Assembly: GCA_016125155.1 (NCBI GenBank)
Contig: WGMI01000024.1
Coordinates: 90,777 to 154,776, forward strand
Reading direction: 5' to 3'
Origin: a bacterium
Lineage (GTDB): Bacteria; Bacteroidota; Bacteroidia; Flavobacteriales; Schleiferiaceae
DNA: 64,000 nucleotides
Shown: piece after piece, positions 38,351-46,121 of the stretch
Position numbering within the stretch: the first letter of the stretch is position 1
How the letters are laid out: each line of letters begins with the position of its first letter
Made by a program: the position numbers and the translations under genes
The notes under the pieces: generated by a model
What the model was told of the DNA's origin: nothing
Database searches by the model: none
What the model saw: the letters and a program-made list of their open reading frames with translations, nothing else

Positions 38351-39025
38351 CTTGGGTTTCGGGATATCTGCCTTGACGCGTTCTTCGAGTAGCCCTTGCT
38401 GAAAAGCGCGGAGCAGGATGTTCTCGATGAGCCGATCTTCCTCGTCTAAGGCGGGATTGTAGGGCTTTTTAAGGTCGATGTCGTAGTACGAGGCCGTGGC
38501 CCCATACCAAAAGGCCGTCCAACCGCTGCGGTATTCTTTGAGCAGGTCGTGGGGGGTTCTGCTGGTTTCCCGGTAGACGAGTTTGCAGAGAATCTGACCT
38601 TCGGTTCGGGTCAGTTTGCGCAATTCGGGTTCAAACGTTTTCTCGAGGTAGTCTTGAAACTCCCGGACGTACTTTTTTCGGTCTCGCTTCTTTTTGATTT
38701 TCGACAGCCGCATATTGAGGGTATCGACCTGGGTTCCCGCGAGCACCGCATAAGGATAGACCTTCATCACTTTGCGTTTGAGCAGGTAATAGCGACGGCG
38801 CGCCTCGTCGGTGTTGAAGCTGGGCGTCGTAATAAACAGCACTTCGTCGAGCACCACCAAGGGGATGGTATCTCGGTCGATGACCATGGCTTGGGTAATG
38901 GCCCGGTCTCTGTTTTTGCGGATGTAATCAAAAGTGGAATCTGACGCTCCTCGAAGCGAATCGGGCTGGGCCCCCAGTGCGGATAGGGCCAGCGAACACA
39001 CCGCGATCAAAAGCGCTCGAATCAA
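38345..39025 (-). CDS. Exported DUF4294 protein
   Basis: The start is a TTG at 39025 in TTGA, overlapping the accC stop by 4 nt. It gives 226 residues with a signal peptide (IRALLIAVCSLALSALGAQ). The body is the DUF4294 domain: the segment DEVLFITTPSF, a Lys/Arg-rich helix with VMKVYPYAVLAGTQVDTLNMRL, and LVYRETSRTPHDLLKEYRSGW. From family knowledge DUF4294 proteins are Bacteroidetes-specific and uncharacterised. An open frame continues upstream to 39355 but only as a shadow of accC. Confidence 0.82.
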   Translation of the reverse strand: MIRALLIAVCSLALSALGAQPDSLRGASDSTFDYIRKNRDRAITQAMVIDRDTIPLVVLDEVLFITTPSFNTDEARRRYYLLKRKVMKVYPYAVLAGTQVDTLNMRLSKIKKKRDRKKYVREFQDYLEKTFEPELRKLTRTEGQILCKLVYRETSRTPHDLLKEYRSGWTAFWYGATASYYDIDLKKPYNPALDEEDRLIENILLRAFQQGLLEERVKADIPKPKL

Positions 39026-40530
39026 GACAGGGGTCCTCTTTGGGTTCTCCAAGCCGAGACAGCGGTTCGCTCTGGGGTAGCCACCACCGGGGCATCCGAA
39101 CCCGATCGGTTGTGTTCTAACCACTCCGTAAGCACCAACAAGGCGGCGCGTTCTTCGTCTTCGCTCCACTGGGGTTGGAGCACTTCGGGTCGGAAATATT
39201 CCTCGACAAAATGCGTATTGAAATTCCCGCTCCGAAAAGCGGGATGATCGATGGCAAAGGCACCAAAACCGAGGGTGGTTTCTACGCCGGTGATGCGGTA
39301 TTCCCGAATGGCGCGCAGCATGCGTTCGATGGCCTCTTCCCGATTGGCTGCGCAACAGCTCAATTTGGCGATCATCGGATCGTAGTACACCGGAATCTGC
39401 ATGCCGGGTTCAAATCCGTCGTCGACCCGAATGCCCGGGCCATCGGGGCGAACGTATTCGGTCAGGGTTCCGATATCTGGCAAAAATCCCGTGGCCGGGT
39501 TTTCGGCATACACCCTCAACTCGATGGAATGACCCCGAATAGAGAGATCTTCTTGTCTGAACGACAAAGCCTTGCCCTCGGCTACCCGGATCTGTTCCCG
39601 AACCAAATCCACCCCGGTAATCCACTCCGTGACGGGGTGCTCTACCTGCAAACGGGTGTTCATTTCGAGAAAGTAAAACTTGTGGTCGGCATCGAAGATG
39701 AACTCAACCGTACCCGCTCCCCGGTATTGGCACGATCGGGCCACATCCACAGCTGCTTTGCCCATTTCTGCCCTCAACTCGGGTGTCAGCACCACCGAGG
39801 GTGCTTCTTCGATGACCTTTTGGTGTCTGCGTTGAATGGAACATTCACGCTCGAACAAATGCACCACGTTGCCGTGGGTATCGGCCATCACTTGGACTTC
39901 GATGTGACGAGGGGACAAAACGTATTTTTCCACAAACACGGACCCATTGCCAAAGGCCGAGGTCGCCTCGCTCACCGCGAGCTGCATCTGCTCTCGAAAC
40001 TCCTCCCGACGGTGTACAATGCGCATTCCCTTGCCCCCGCCCCCTGCAGCCGCTTTGATGAGGACCGGAAATCCGATGTCGTGAATAAGGGCTTCTGCCT
40101 CGTCGATGTCGTGTACAGCGCCCGGGGTGCCGGGCACCAGGGGAACCGAAAAAGCCGAAGCCGCTTTTTTGGCCGACAGTTTGTCGCCCATCAGCCGAAT
40201 GGCTTCGGGGGTCGGCCCGACAAAAATCAAACCTGCCCTTTCGACCATTTCAGCAAAATCGGCATTCTCACTCAAGAAGCCATAGCCCGGATGGATGGCC
40301 TGGGCACCCGACTTTAGCGCCACTTCAACGATTTTATCCATGCGCAGATACGACTCGCTCGAGGCCGCGGGTCCTATCAGAAAGGCCCGATCTGCAAAGC
40401 GGACAAAGGGCGCGTCCCGGTCGGCTTCCGAAAAAACCGCGATGGTCTCGATTCCCATCTCCCTGGCCGTTCGCATGATGCGCAGGGCGATTTCGCCCCG
40501 ATTGGCCACCAATAAACTCCGTATTTCCAT
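39022..40530 (-). CDS. accC: Biotin carboxylase subunit of acetyl/propionyl-CoA carboxylase
   Basis: The enzyme carboxylates biotin with ATP and bicarbonate for acyl-CoA carboxylase. The start MEIRSLLVANRGEIALRIMR at 40530 gives 502 residues. The biotin-carboxylase, ATP-grasp and C-terminal subdomains are all visible: HPGYGFLSEN, the Gly-rich ATP loop KAAAGGGGKGMR, the ERECSIQRRHQKVIEE segment, EFIFD, EMNTRLQVEHPVTE and LRVYAE. The C-terminal 55 residues continue beyond the BC core, but no biotinyl domain (no MKM motif) is present, so a separate BCCP must exist. It is coupled to the DUF4294 gene. The symbol is given by function; it could be the PccA-type subunit. Confidence 0.92.
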   Translation of the reverse strand: MEIRSLLVANRGEIALRIMRTAREMGIETIAVFSEADRDAPFVRFADRAFLIGPAASSESYLRMDKIVEVALKSGAQAIHPGYGFLSENADFAEMVERAGLIFVGPTPEAIRLMGDKLSAKKAASAFSVPLVPGTPGAVHDIDEAEALIHDIGFPVLIKAAAGGGGKGMRIVHRREEFREQMQLAVSEATSAFGNGSVFVEKYVLSPRHIEVQVMADTHGNVVHLFERECSIQRRHQKVIEEAPSVVLTPELRAEMGKAAVDVARSCQYRGAGTVEFIFDADHKFYFLEMNTRLQVEHPVTEWITGVDLVREQIRVAEGKALSFRQEDLSIRGHSIELRVYAENPATGFLPDIGTLTEYVRPDGPGIRVDDGFEPGMQIPVYYDPMIAKLSCCAANREEAIERMLRAIREYRITGVETTLGFGAFAIDHPAFRSGNFNTHFVEEYFRPEVLQPQWSEDEERAALLVLTEWLEHNRSGSDAPVVATPERTAVSAWRTQRGPLS

Positions 40531-40564
40531 TTCGACGGTATTCGTTTGAATCAAGCCACTTCTC

Positions 40565-40572
40565 CAAAAGTA
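40565..40572 (-). promoter_or_regulatory. -7 element TACTTTTG (minus strand) for accC
   Basis: CAAAAGTA on the + strand reads TACTTTTG on the minus strand, an exact TAnnTTTG match 34 nt upstream of the accC ATG. A TTG lies 14 nt further upstream, slightly closer than usual. Confidence 0.45.
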
Positions 40573-40671
40573 CACAGCCCGATGCGCAACCCTCCGCATC
40601 CCGTGGCTCGCCCCCCGCAATTTTTAACACCCTCGCTCGATTCTTCCGGTCTAACGTATTCAGAATCTCGT

Positions 40672-40679
40672 TATATTTG
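40672..40679 (+). promoter_or_regulatory. -7 element TATATTTG for the metalloprotease gene
   Basis: TATATTTG matches TAnnTTTG exactly and sits 39 nt upstream of the ATG at 40719, in an AT-rich stretch. No good -33 TTG is seen at the expected distance. Confidence 0.5.
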
Positions 40680-40718
40680 ACATTAACGATTTTTTAAACA
40701 ATTTCTCGCCAACCTACC

Positions 40719-42977
40719 ATGCCCTCTGCTCTTCGGCATCCGATGCGCTCACTGTGGGCAGCCATTCTCGGCCCGGTATCGGAGCGGAAAAAGGTGGGTG
40801 TTCTAGCCACATTCTTGGTTTGGGGTTTGTGTGGCATGTCGGCCCGCGTTTTAGGGAGCCCAAGTCCTTGGTTGGATGTCGTTCCCAACAGCGATTGGAC
40901 CTTTCCTATCCACAGTCAACTGCAGGAATTTCGGGGACTTTCGCTCGACTTACCCTTGTTCACGGCTCAAATTGGCACTCTGGACGCCAACGGGCACTCG
41001 GAGATTGCCCTGCCCCACCCCGACGGCGGCTTCGATACCTGTATGGTCTGGGAAGATCCAGTTCTCCCTCCCGGTTTGGCGGCCAAGTACCCTGAGATCA
41101 AGACCTATTCTGGTTACCTCAAGCGCGATCGAAGGGTTTCGGTTCGGGTGGACCTCGGGGTACGAGGAATGCATGCCATGGTGTTTGGCAATGGGGCGCA
41201 CTGGTTTGTCGATCCGGGGTTGAACGGAGCCTTAGGTCAATACGCTTCTTATCACAAAGAATCGGCCAAACCGTACTACTCCTTCGTCTGCTACAATGCC
41301 GACCCCATTGAATTTCCGGGGGTTGGTAACGCATCGGTCGAAAAAACAGAAAGTACTCAGCTGAGCGGATTGAGAACCTACCGCCTGGGTGTTTCGACCA
41401 CGGGAGAGTTCGGTGCTTTTCACAGCAGCCACGTGCCTACAATCCTGTCGGCTTTGGTCACCCAAATTCACCGGGTCAATGGGTTGTACACACGCGATCT
41501 TTCGATCAAGTTTTTACTGGCCGAAAAGACAGACTACTTGTTGTTTACAAATCCCGCTACCGACCCGTTCACCAATCTAGACCCCTTCTCTATAGCGGCA
41601 GATAATCAACAAGTTATGGATTCCATATTGGGTGATTCCCTGTATGATATTGGACACAATTTTGGAACCGGTACTGGGGGCTACGCCCCTGGATTGAGTG
41701 GTGTGGGGGGGGAAAAAGCCCAAGGTCTCATTGGAGGGCCCATACCGGTGGGCGATGCCTTTGACATAGACTATTTGGCCCACGAACTCGGGCATCAATT
41801 TGGCGCCAACCATACCTACAACAATCCTTGCAACCGAATTGCTTCCGCAGCCTATGAACCCGGAAGCGGAACGACGTTGATGGGATTGGCCGGGGTGTGC
41901 GCTCCGAACCTCCAAGACCATTTCGATTCGTACTTCCACCACCACAGCATAGGAGAAGTTCAAAATTTTCTCCAAAACGGGCCGGGAGCCCCCTGTGTTC
42001 TTTTAGACACCAACAGCAATGCGGCGCCTGGGGTCTTGGTACCCAATTCGCATTTTGTCCTGCCGCATTCTACCCCATTCCGATTAAAAGGATCGGGCTT
42101 AGATCTAGGCCAATTGGGATGGTTGACGTATACGTGGGAACAATACAATTTGGGACCCGCTGGTGCCCCGACCAATCCTTCGGGCAATGCGCCTCTCTTT
42201 CGGAGCTTGGCCCCTACGGCTTCCAGTGAGCGGGTGTTTCCGTCCATGAAGAGTCTTTTGGACGGAGTGACCTCTCCGGGCGAACACCTGCCCACCTACG
42301 GACGGTCGCTGCGCTTTCGGTTGGTGGTCCGCGACAACTATCCTTCCGCTGGCGCGTTGGGTACCGGACAGGTCGATTGCACGGTCGATGGCAATTCGGG
42401 GCCATTTGCCATCATTCAACCGTCAGCCACTCAGTCCTTTCACTGCCTATCCAACCACGCGGTTCAATGGTCGGTCAACGGAACGCACCTGCCTCCGGTT
42501 TCGTGTCAGTTCGTCAATATTTACTTCAGCCCTGATAGCGGAGCACACTATACCGACACCTTAGCCACGCATATTCCCAACAACGGGTTGTGGAACTGGA
42601 CCATTCCGGCGGGCTATGAAACAACAACGGGCCGCATCATCGTTGAAGCGGTTGGCAACCACTTCTTCGCGCTTTCTGAGGCCTTTTCGATTCTTCCGAG
42701 CATCGGTCTGGACGACCCCTCTCAGGGATCTTCTCTCCGGGTGTTCCCTCAACCCGCTCGCTCTGGTGGGTGGGTGCACATTTCCGCTCCCGAGCTCGAT
42801 CGCACAGACTGGACGCTGTGGGATTTGAGCGGCAAGGCTCTGGACCGGGGACAATGGGTGTCCATGGAGCCCCGATCCGTGCGCCTGCCTTCTGCGTTTG
42901 CGGGCCACCTGATCTTGGAAATGCGCGCGGACAATGGTTCCGTACGCAGGGCCAAAGTTTGGGTCATTCCCGAATAG
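40719..42977 (+). CDS. Secreted reprolysin-like zinc metalloprotease with T9SS sorting domain
   Basis: The 752-residue product has a long N-terminal leader whose hydrophobic core (VGVLATFLVWGLCGMSA) starts near residue 26. A propeptide-like region follows (about 50-205). The M12B/reprolysin-like catalytic domain (about 210-415) carries the zinc motif HELGHQFGANH, with His355, Glu356, His359 and His365. A middle beta-rich region leads to a C-terminal type A sorting domain (last 80 residues, starting near VFPQPARSGGW), which would send it through T9SS. Substrates are unknown. It is convergent with the PglD-like gene. Confidence 0.9.
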   Translation: MPSALRHPMRSLWAAILGPVSERKKVGVLATFLVWGLCGMSARVLGSPSPWLDVVPNSDWTFPIHSQLQEFRGLSLDLPLFTAQIGTLDANGHSEIALPHPDGGFDTCMVWEDPVLPPGLAAKYPEIKTYSGYLKRDRRVSVRVDLGVRGMHAMVFGNGAHWFVDPGLNGALGQYASYHKESAKPYYSFVCYNADPIEFPGVGNASVEKTESTQLSGLRTYRLGVSTTGEFGAFHSSHVPTILSALVTQIHRVNGLYTRDLSIKFLLAEKTDYLLFTNPATDPFTNLDPFSIAADNQQVMDSILGDSLYDIGHNFGTGTGGYAPGLSGVGGEKAQGLIGGPIPVGDAFDIDYLAHELGHQFGANHTYNNPCNRIASAAYEPGSGTTLMGLAGVCAPNLQDHFDSYFHHHSIGEVQNFLQNGPGAPCVLLDTNSNAAPGVLVPNSHFVLPHSTPFRLKGSGLDLGQLGWLTYTWEQYNLGPAGAPTNPSGNAPLFRSLAPTASSERVFPSMKSLLDGVTSPGEHLPTYGRSLRFRLVVRDNYPSAGALGTGQVDCTVDGNSGPFAIIQPSATQSFHCLSNHAVQWSVNGTHLPPVSCQFVNIYFSPDSGAHYTDTLATHIPNNGLWNWTIPAGYETTTGRIIVEAVGNHFFALSEAFSILPSIGLDDPSQGSSLRVFPQPARSGGWVHISAPELDRTDWTLWDLSGKALDRGQWVSMEPRSVRLPSAFAGHLILEMRADNGSVRRAKVWVIPE

Positions 42978-42997
42978 CCCGCGCAACAAATTCAGAA

Positions 42998-43648
42998 TCA
43001 GATCGAACCGCTCTTTTGATCGAGAGGGCGGGCTGGGATTCCAACGGCCGTTGTATCAGGGGGTATAGAATGCGTGACTACGGCACCAGCCCCAATTTTG
43101 GAACGTGCGCCCACTGAGGAATGCTGCAACAAACATGCTCCGGTTCCTATCATCACCCCAACACCCAGCGCTACATTCCCGCTCAAATGCACCCCAGGCA
43201 TCAAACTGCTGTAGGAACCAATGCGCGCATTGTGCCCCACGGTGGTGTTGAGATTGAGCAACACAAAATCTCCGATTTCGATTTCGGTGGTCAAAGCCAC
43301 TCCAGCCGACAACACACAACCCTGTCCGATGCGGTTTCGGGCTGGGTCGAGGTTGTGCACCGAGGGATGAATCAAGGTGGGGAAGCGCAATGGTAAACCC
43401 TGAATTCTCTGGTAAATTCGTGTTTTAAGCTCCGGATCGCCCAGAGCCAATACCACCGAAATAGGGCCCAATTCAGCGACCCCATCGATTGCACACAACA
43501 CCGTCCAGCGCCCCACCTGTGTTCCCGGAGCGAGCGCATCGTCGGCAAAACCCACAATGCGGTACTGGGCGCCCAGCGAGGAACCCGCTACCATGGCGGC
43601 GATTTCCCGGCCCAGACCACCGGCCCCCAATATGACCAGATCGGTCAA
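42998..43648 (-). CDS. PglD/NeuD-like sugar O/N-acetyltransferase
   Basis: The start is a TTG at 43648 in TTGA, overlapping the SGNH gene stop by 4 nt, and gives 216 residues. Residues 1 to about 80 form the Rossmann-like PglD_N domain beginning TDLVILGAGGLGREIAAM. Residues about 90-210 form a left-handed beta-helix of hexapeptide repeats (IGQGCVLSAGVALTTEIEIGD, LGVGVMIGTGACLLQ) that binds acetyl-CoA. His in TVGHNARIG is the likely base. It ends an O-acetylation operon with MBOAT and SGNH genes. Its sugar substrate is unknown. Confidence 0.87.
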   Translation of the reverse strand: MTDLVILGAGGLGREIAAMVAGSSLGAQYRIVGFADDALAPGTQVGRWTVLCAIDGVAELGPISVVLALGDPELKTRIYQRIQGLPLRFPTLIHPSVHNLDPARNRIGQGCVLSAGVALTTEIEIGDFVLLNLNTTVGHNARIGSYSSLMPGVHLSGNVALGVGVMIGTGACLLQHSSVGARSKIGAGAVVTHSIPPDTTAVGIPARPLDQKSGSI

Positions 43649-44604
43649 GGAGCGGGCGTTTGAGTAGCCGAAGGGGCCATCCCAAGGGCTTGGATAAGCA
43701 AGGGTATATAGACGGCCACACCCTGTGCGTTGAGGTGACCACTGTCGAACCACAATTCCGGACGGGCGAAACGCTCGTCGTAGCGTAAATCGGGAATCCC
43801 GGGATAGCGCTGGTGAAAATCCCGCATGTCGACATCAAAATCGCCAAAAGGGATGTACACGACCAATTCCAGTCCAGAAGCCCGATAGCGCTCTTCGAGG
43901 AGTTCGAGATACCGCATCACCGGATCCAAACCCAAATCGGGTTGGGTCAAAAACGAGGTCCCCTGAACAGCCACACGGTATTGCTGCATCAATTGCGCCC
44001 GATTCTCTGAGAAATACGCGGCTCTGCGCTGCAGCGTACCATCGTCTGGATGTTCCTCGAGCTCTCGATCGAGGGGATAATACTCGGGGCGCTCCTTCCC
44101 TTTGACCGATTTTGTCAGTGCGCCTGTAATCGCATCGTAAATCAGGTAGGACAAGAAAGGCTTTTTGAGTCCGACCTCTTGGAGCAAGGGACCGCGCATC
44201 CGGCTGAAATAATAGGTTTCCCGAAAGTTGAACCCCAAACCCAATTTGGCCTCCAGCCCAAAATAAACCCGGGTGCCGGGACGTATTGCCCCTTGTTCGG
44301 CGCGTTCGGCAATGGCCTCGAGGTAGAGCAAACTCTCCGTAGTGTACTGGCTTGGGCCCGAAATCAAGGTGATGGGTCGTCCAGAAGCCGCGCCCCACAC
44401 CACCGGGTCGACGTGCCGATAGACGTGACTTGAACCCACCATCACATCGCTCCCAGTTTGGACCTGTTGGAGCCGGCGCATATTGGCCTCGTAGAGGTCG
44501 TTCCCGATCGGATCGCGCCCCCAATGTTGCCAGGCATACAGGCCCCAGACAACCACCAAAGGAATGCCGACCACCTTCAATACCCACAGCAAAAACGAGC
44601 GCAT
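43645..44604 (-). CDS. Membrane-anchored SGNH-like protein of an O-acetylation system
   Basis: The 319-residue product starts with a signal anchor (SFLLWVLKVVGIPLVVVWGLYAW in parts), so the rest faces the periplasm. The block I-type motif MVGSSHVYRH (Ser58/Ser59, His60) and a C-terminal FDSGHLNAQG (Asp287, His290) resemble the catalytic Ser and Asp-x-x-His of SGNH/GDSL enzymes such as AlgJ, AlgX and DltD-like proteins. It is encoded 1 nt into the end of the MBOAT gene, the typical partner. It probably moves acetyl groups onto a surface glycan. Confidence 0.82.
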   Translation of the reverse strand: MRSFLLWVLKVVGIPLVVVWGLYAWQHWGRDPIGNDLYEANMRRLQQVQTGSDVMVGSSHVYRHVDPVVWGAASGRPITLISGPSQYTTESLLYLEAIAERAEQGAIRPGTRVYFGLEAKLGLGFNFRETYYFSRMRGPLLQEVGLKKPFLSYLIYDAITGALTKSVKGKERPEYYPLDRELEEHPDDGTLQRRAAYFSENRAQLMQQYRVAVQGTSFLTQPDLGLDPVMRYLELLEERYRASGLELVVYIPFGDFDVDMRDFHQRYPGIPDLRYDERFARPELWFDSGHLNAQGVAVYIPLLIQALGMAPSATQTPAP

Positions 44605-46019
44605 CAGAATTGGAAGTAAATGAATTCGGTTTCGATGTTGCGGAAATAGGCGAACAAACAGAGCAAAATGGAAGCCATCAACAGCAGGTCATTGTTCATC
44701 AGCCGCGGCCGGCGTTCGTCTTTGCGCTGCACGTATTCGGCCAAGACAAAGGGAACGAGAATCAACAACCCCAAGGCGTACTTCTTGGGTAGGTGCAGAT
44801 TCCATCGACCCATCCCGGCCAAATAGTCGATGGCCTGAGCGGCGCTCTCGGCCCGGAAAAAGACCCAGGCCAAAGTGACCATCACAAAGGTGATCAAGAC
44901 CCCTGTTAGTTCCGAAAAACTCGGAAACCAACTGTTCTCGGCCAATACGCCCCCCGTGTTCTTCCGGTTGAGATTAAAGACAAACAAGGGAACGTAGAGC
45001 AAAGCGTGTATGCCGCCCCAAATGACAAACGTCCAATTGGCCCCGTGCCAAAAACCGCTGACCAAAAAAATGATAAAGATGTTGCGCAGCGAAGCGTATT
45101 TCCCGCCTTTTGACCCTCCCAAGGGTATGTAGACATAATCGCGAAACCACGTAGACAATGAAATATGCCAACGCCTCCAGAATTCGGCAATGTCCCGTGA
45201 AAAATAGGGAAAGCGAAAATTCGACATCAGTTCAAAACCAAACAGCTTGGACAAACCGATGGCGATATCGGAATAACCGCTAAAGTCTCCGTAGATCTGA
45301 AAGGCAAACAATATGGCGCCAGCCAGCAGCACTGCCGTTCCGTGTTCGGTGTGGTGATCGAAGATCTCGTTGACCAAGGGAGCCAGCGTATCGGCAATGG
45401 CAATCTTCTTAACAAACCCCCACACCATCAACCGAATCCCATCAACGGCTTGCGTCTTGTCGAATTTGCGCGGCTGCAGAATTTGGGGCAACAGTGCCAC
45501 GGCCCGTTCGATGGGTCCGGCTACCAATTGGGGGAAAAAAGACACGTAGGCCGTAAAGGACACAAAGTCGCGGGTGGCGCGGAGTTGCCGGCGGTATACG
45601 TCGATGGTGTACGAAAGGGTTTGGAAGGTGTAAAACGAGATGCCCACGGGCAAGATGATCCTCAGGGTCGATACCTCCATGGTTACCCCAAAAGCCGCCC
45701 AGGCATCGACCCAAGACTCGATGAAAAAATTGAAATACTTGAAAAAGCCGAGCAATCCCAAATTGCCCGTCAACGACAAACCCAAAAATAGATTGCGCCT
45801 CCTGGGGTCATCGGAACTTTGAATGGCCAGCGCACAGAAGTAGTCGAGGAAAATACTAAAGACAATCAGCCCGAGAAAACGGTAGTCCCACCAGCCGTAA
45901 AAGACCAAGGAGGCCGCGGTAATCGCCAGATTCTGAGCCTTGAGATTGCGATTGAGCAACCAATACAGTCCGAAGACTATGGGCAGAAAAATCAGAAACT
46001 CCGCGGAATTAAACAGCAT
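44604..46019 (-). CDS. MBOAT-family membrane O-acyltransferase (AlgI/PatA-like)
   Basis: The 471-residue multi-spanning protein carries the MBOAT hallmarks: FWRRWHISLSTWFRDYVYIPLGG (in parts) and the catalytic His in VSGFWHGANWTFVIWG (His325). The start MLFNSAEFLIFLPIVFGLYWLLN (in parts) and the segment ISFYTFQTLSYTIDVYR are typical of the AlgI group. Such proteins pass acetyl groups across the inner membrane for O-acetylation of extracytoplasmic glycans. It heads the MBOAT-SGNH-PglD operon, just after a terminator. Confidence 0.94.
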   Translation of the reverse strand: MLFNSAEFLIFLPIVFGLYWLLNRNLKAQNLAITAASLVFYGWWDYRFLGLIVFSIFLDYFCALAIQSSDDPRRRNLFLGLSLTGNLGLLGFFKYFNFFIESWVDAWAAFGVTMEVSTLRIILPVGISFYTFQTLSYTIDVYRRQLRATRDFVSFTAYVSFFPQLVAGPIERAVALLPQILQPRKFDKTQAVDGIRLMVWGFVKKIAIADTLAPLVNEIFDHHTEHGTAVLLAGAILFAFQIYGDFSGYSDIAIGLSKLFGFELMSNFRFPYFSRDIAEFWRRWHISLSTWFRDYVYIPLGGSKGGKYASLRNIFIIFLVSGFWHGANWTFVIWGGIHALLYVPLFVFNLNRKNTGGVLAENSWFPSFSELTGVLITFVMVTLAWVFFRAESAAQAIDYLAGMGRWNLHLPKKYALGLLILVPFVLAEYVQRKDERRPRLMNNDLLLMASILLCLFAYFRNIETEFIYFQF

Positions 46020-46074
46020 TTTCTCTCAGTCTCTAAAGAATCCAAACACCGGGCGAAGTTCGAACAAAGTGCAT

Positions 46075-46105
46075 AAAAAAAGCCCCTCCGAGGGGAAGGG
46101 CTTTT
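46075..46105 (-). terminator. Terminator of the TonB-receptor gene
   Basis: AAAAGCCC (46078-46085) pairs with GGGCTTTT (46098-46105). On the minus strand the stem runs into seven Ts, ending about 20-45 nt after the TonB-receptor stop. The loop contains a second small G/C helix. Confidence 0.85.
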
Positions 46106-46121
46106 GTACCAAAGCGAAACT

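Noticed and set aside
39026..39355. An N-terminal extension of the DUF4294 protein
   Set aside because: It overlaps the end of accC in another frame and lacks any conserved sequence; the signal peptide starts at the TTG at 39025.
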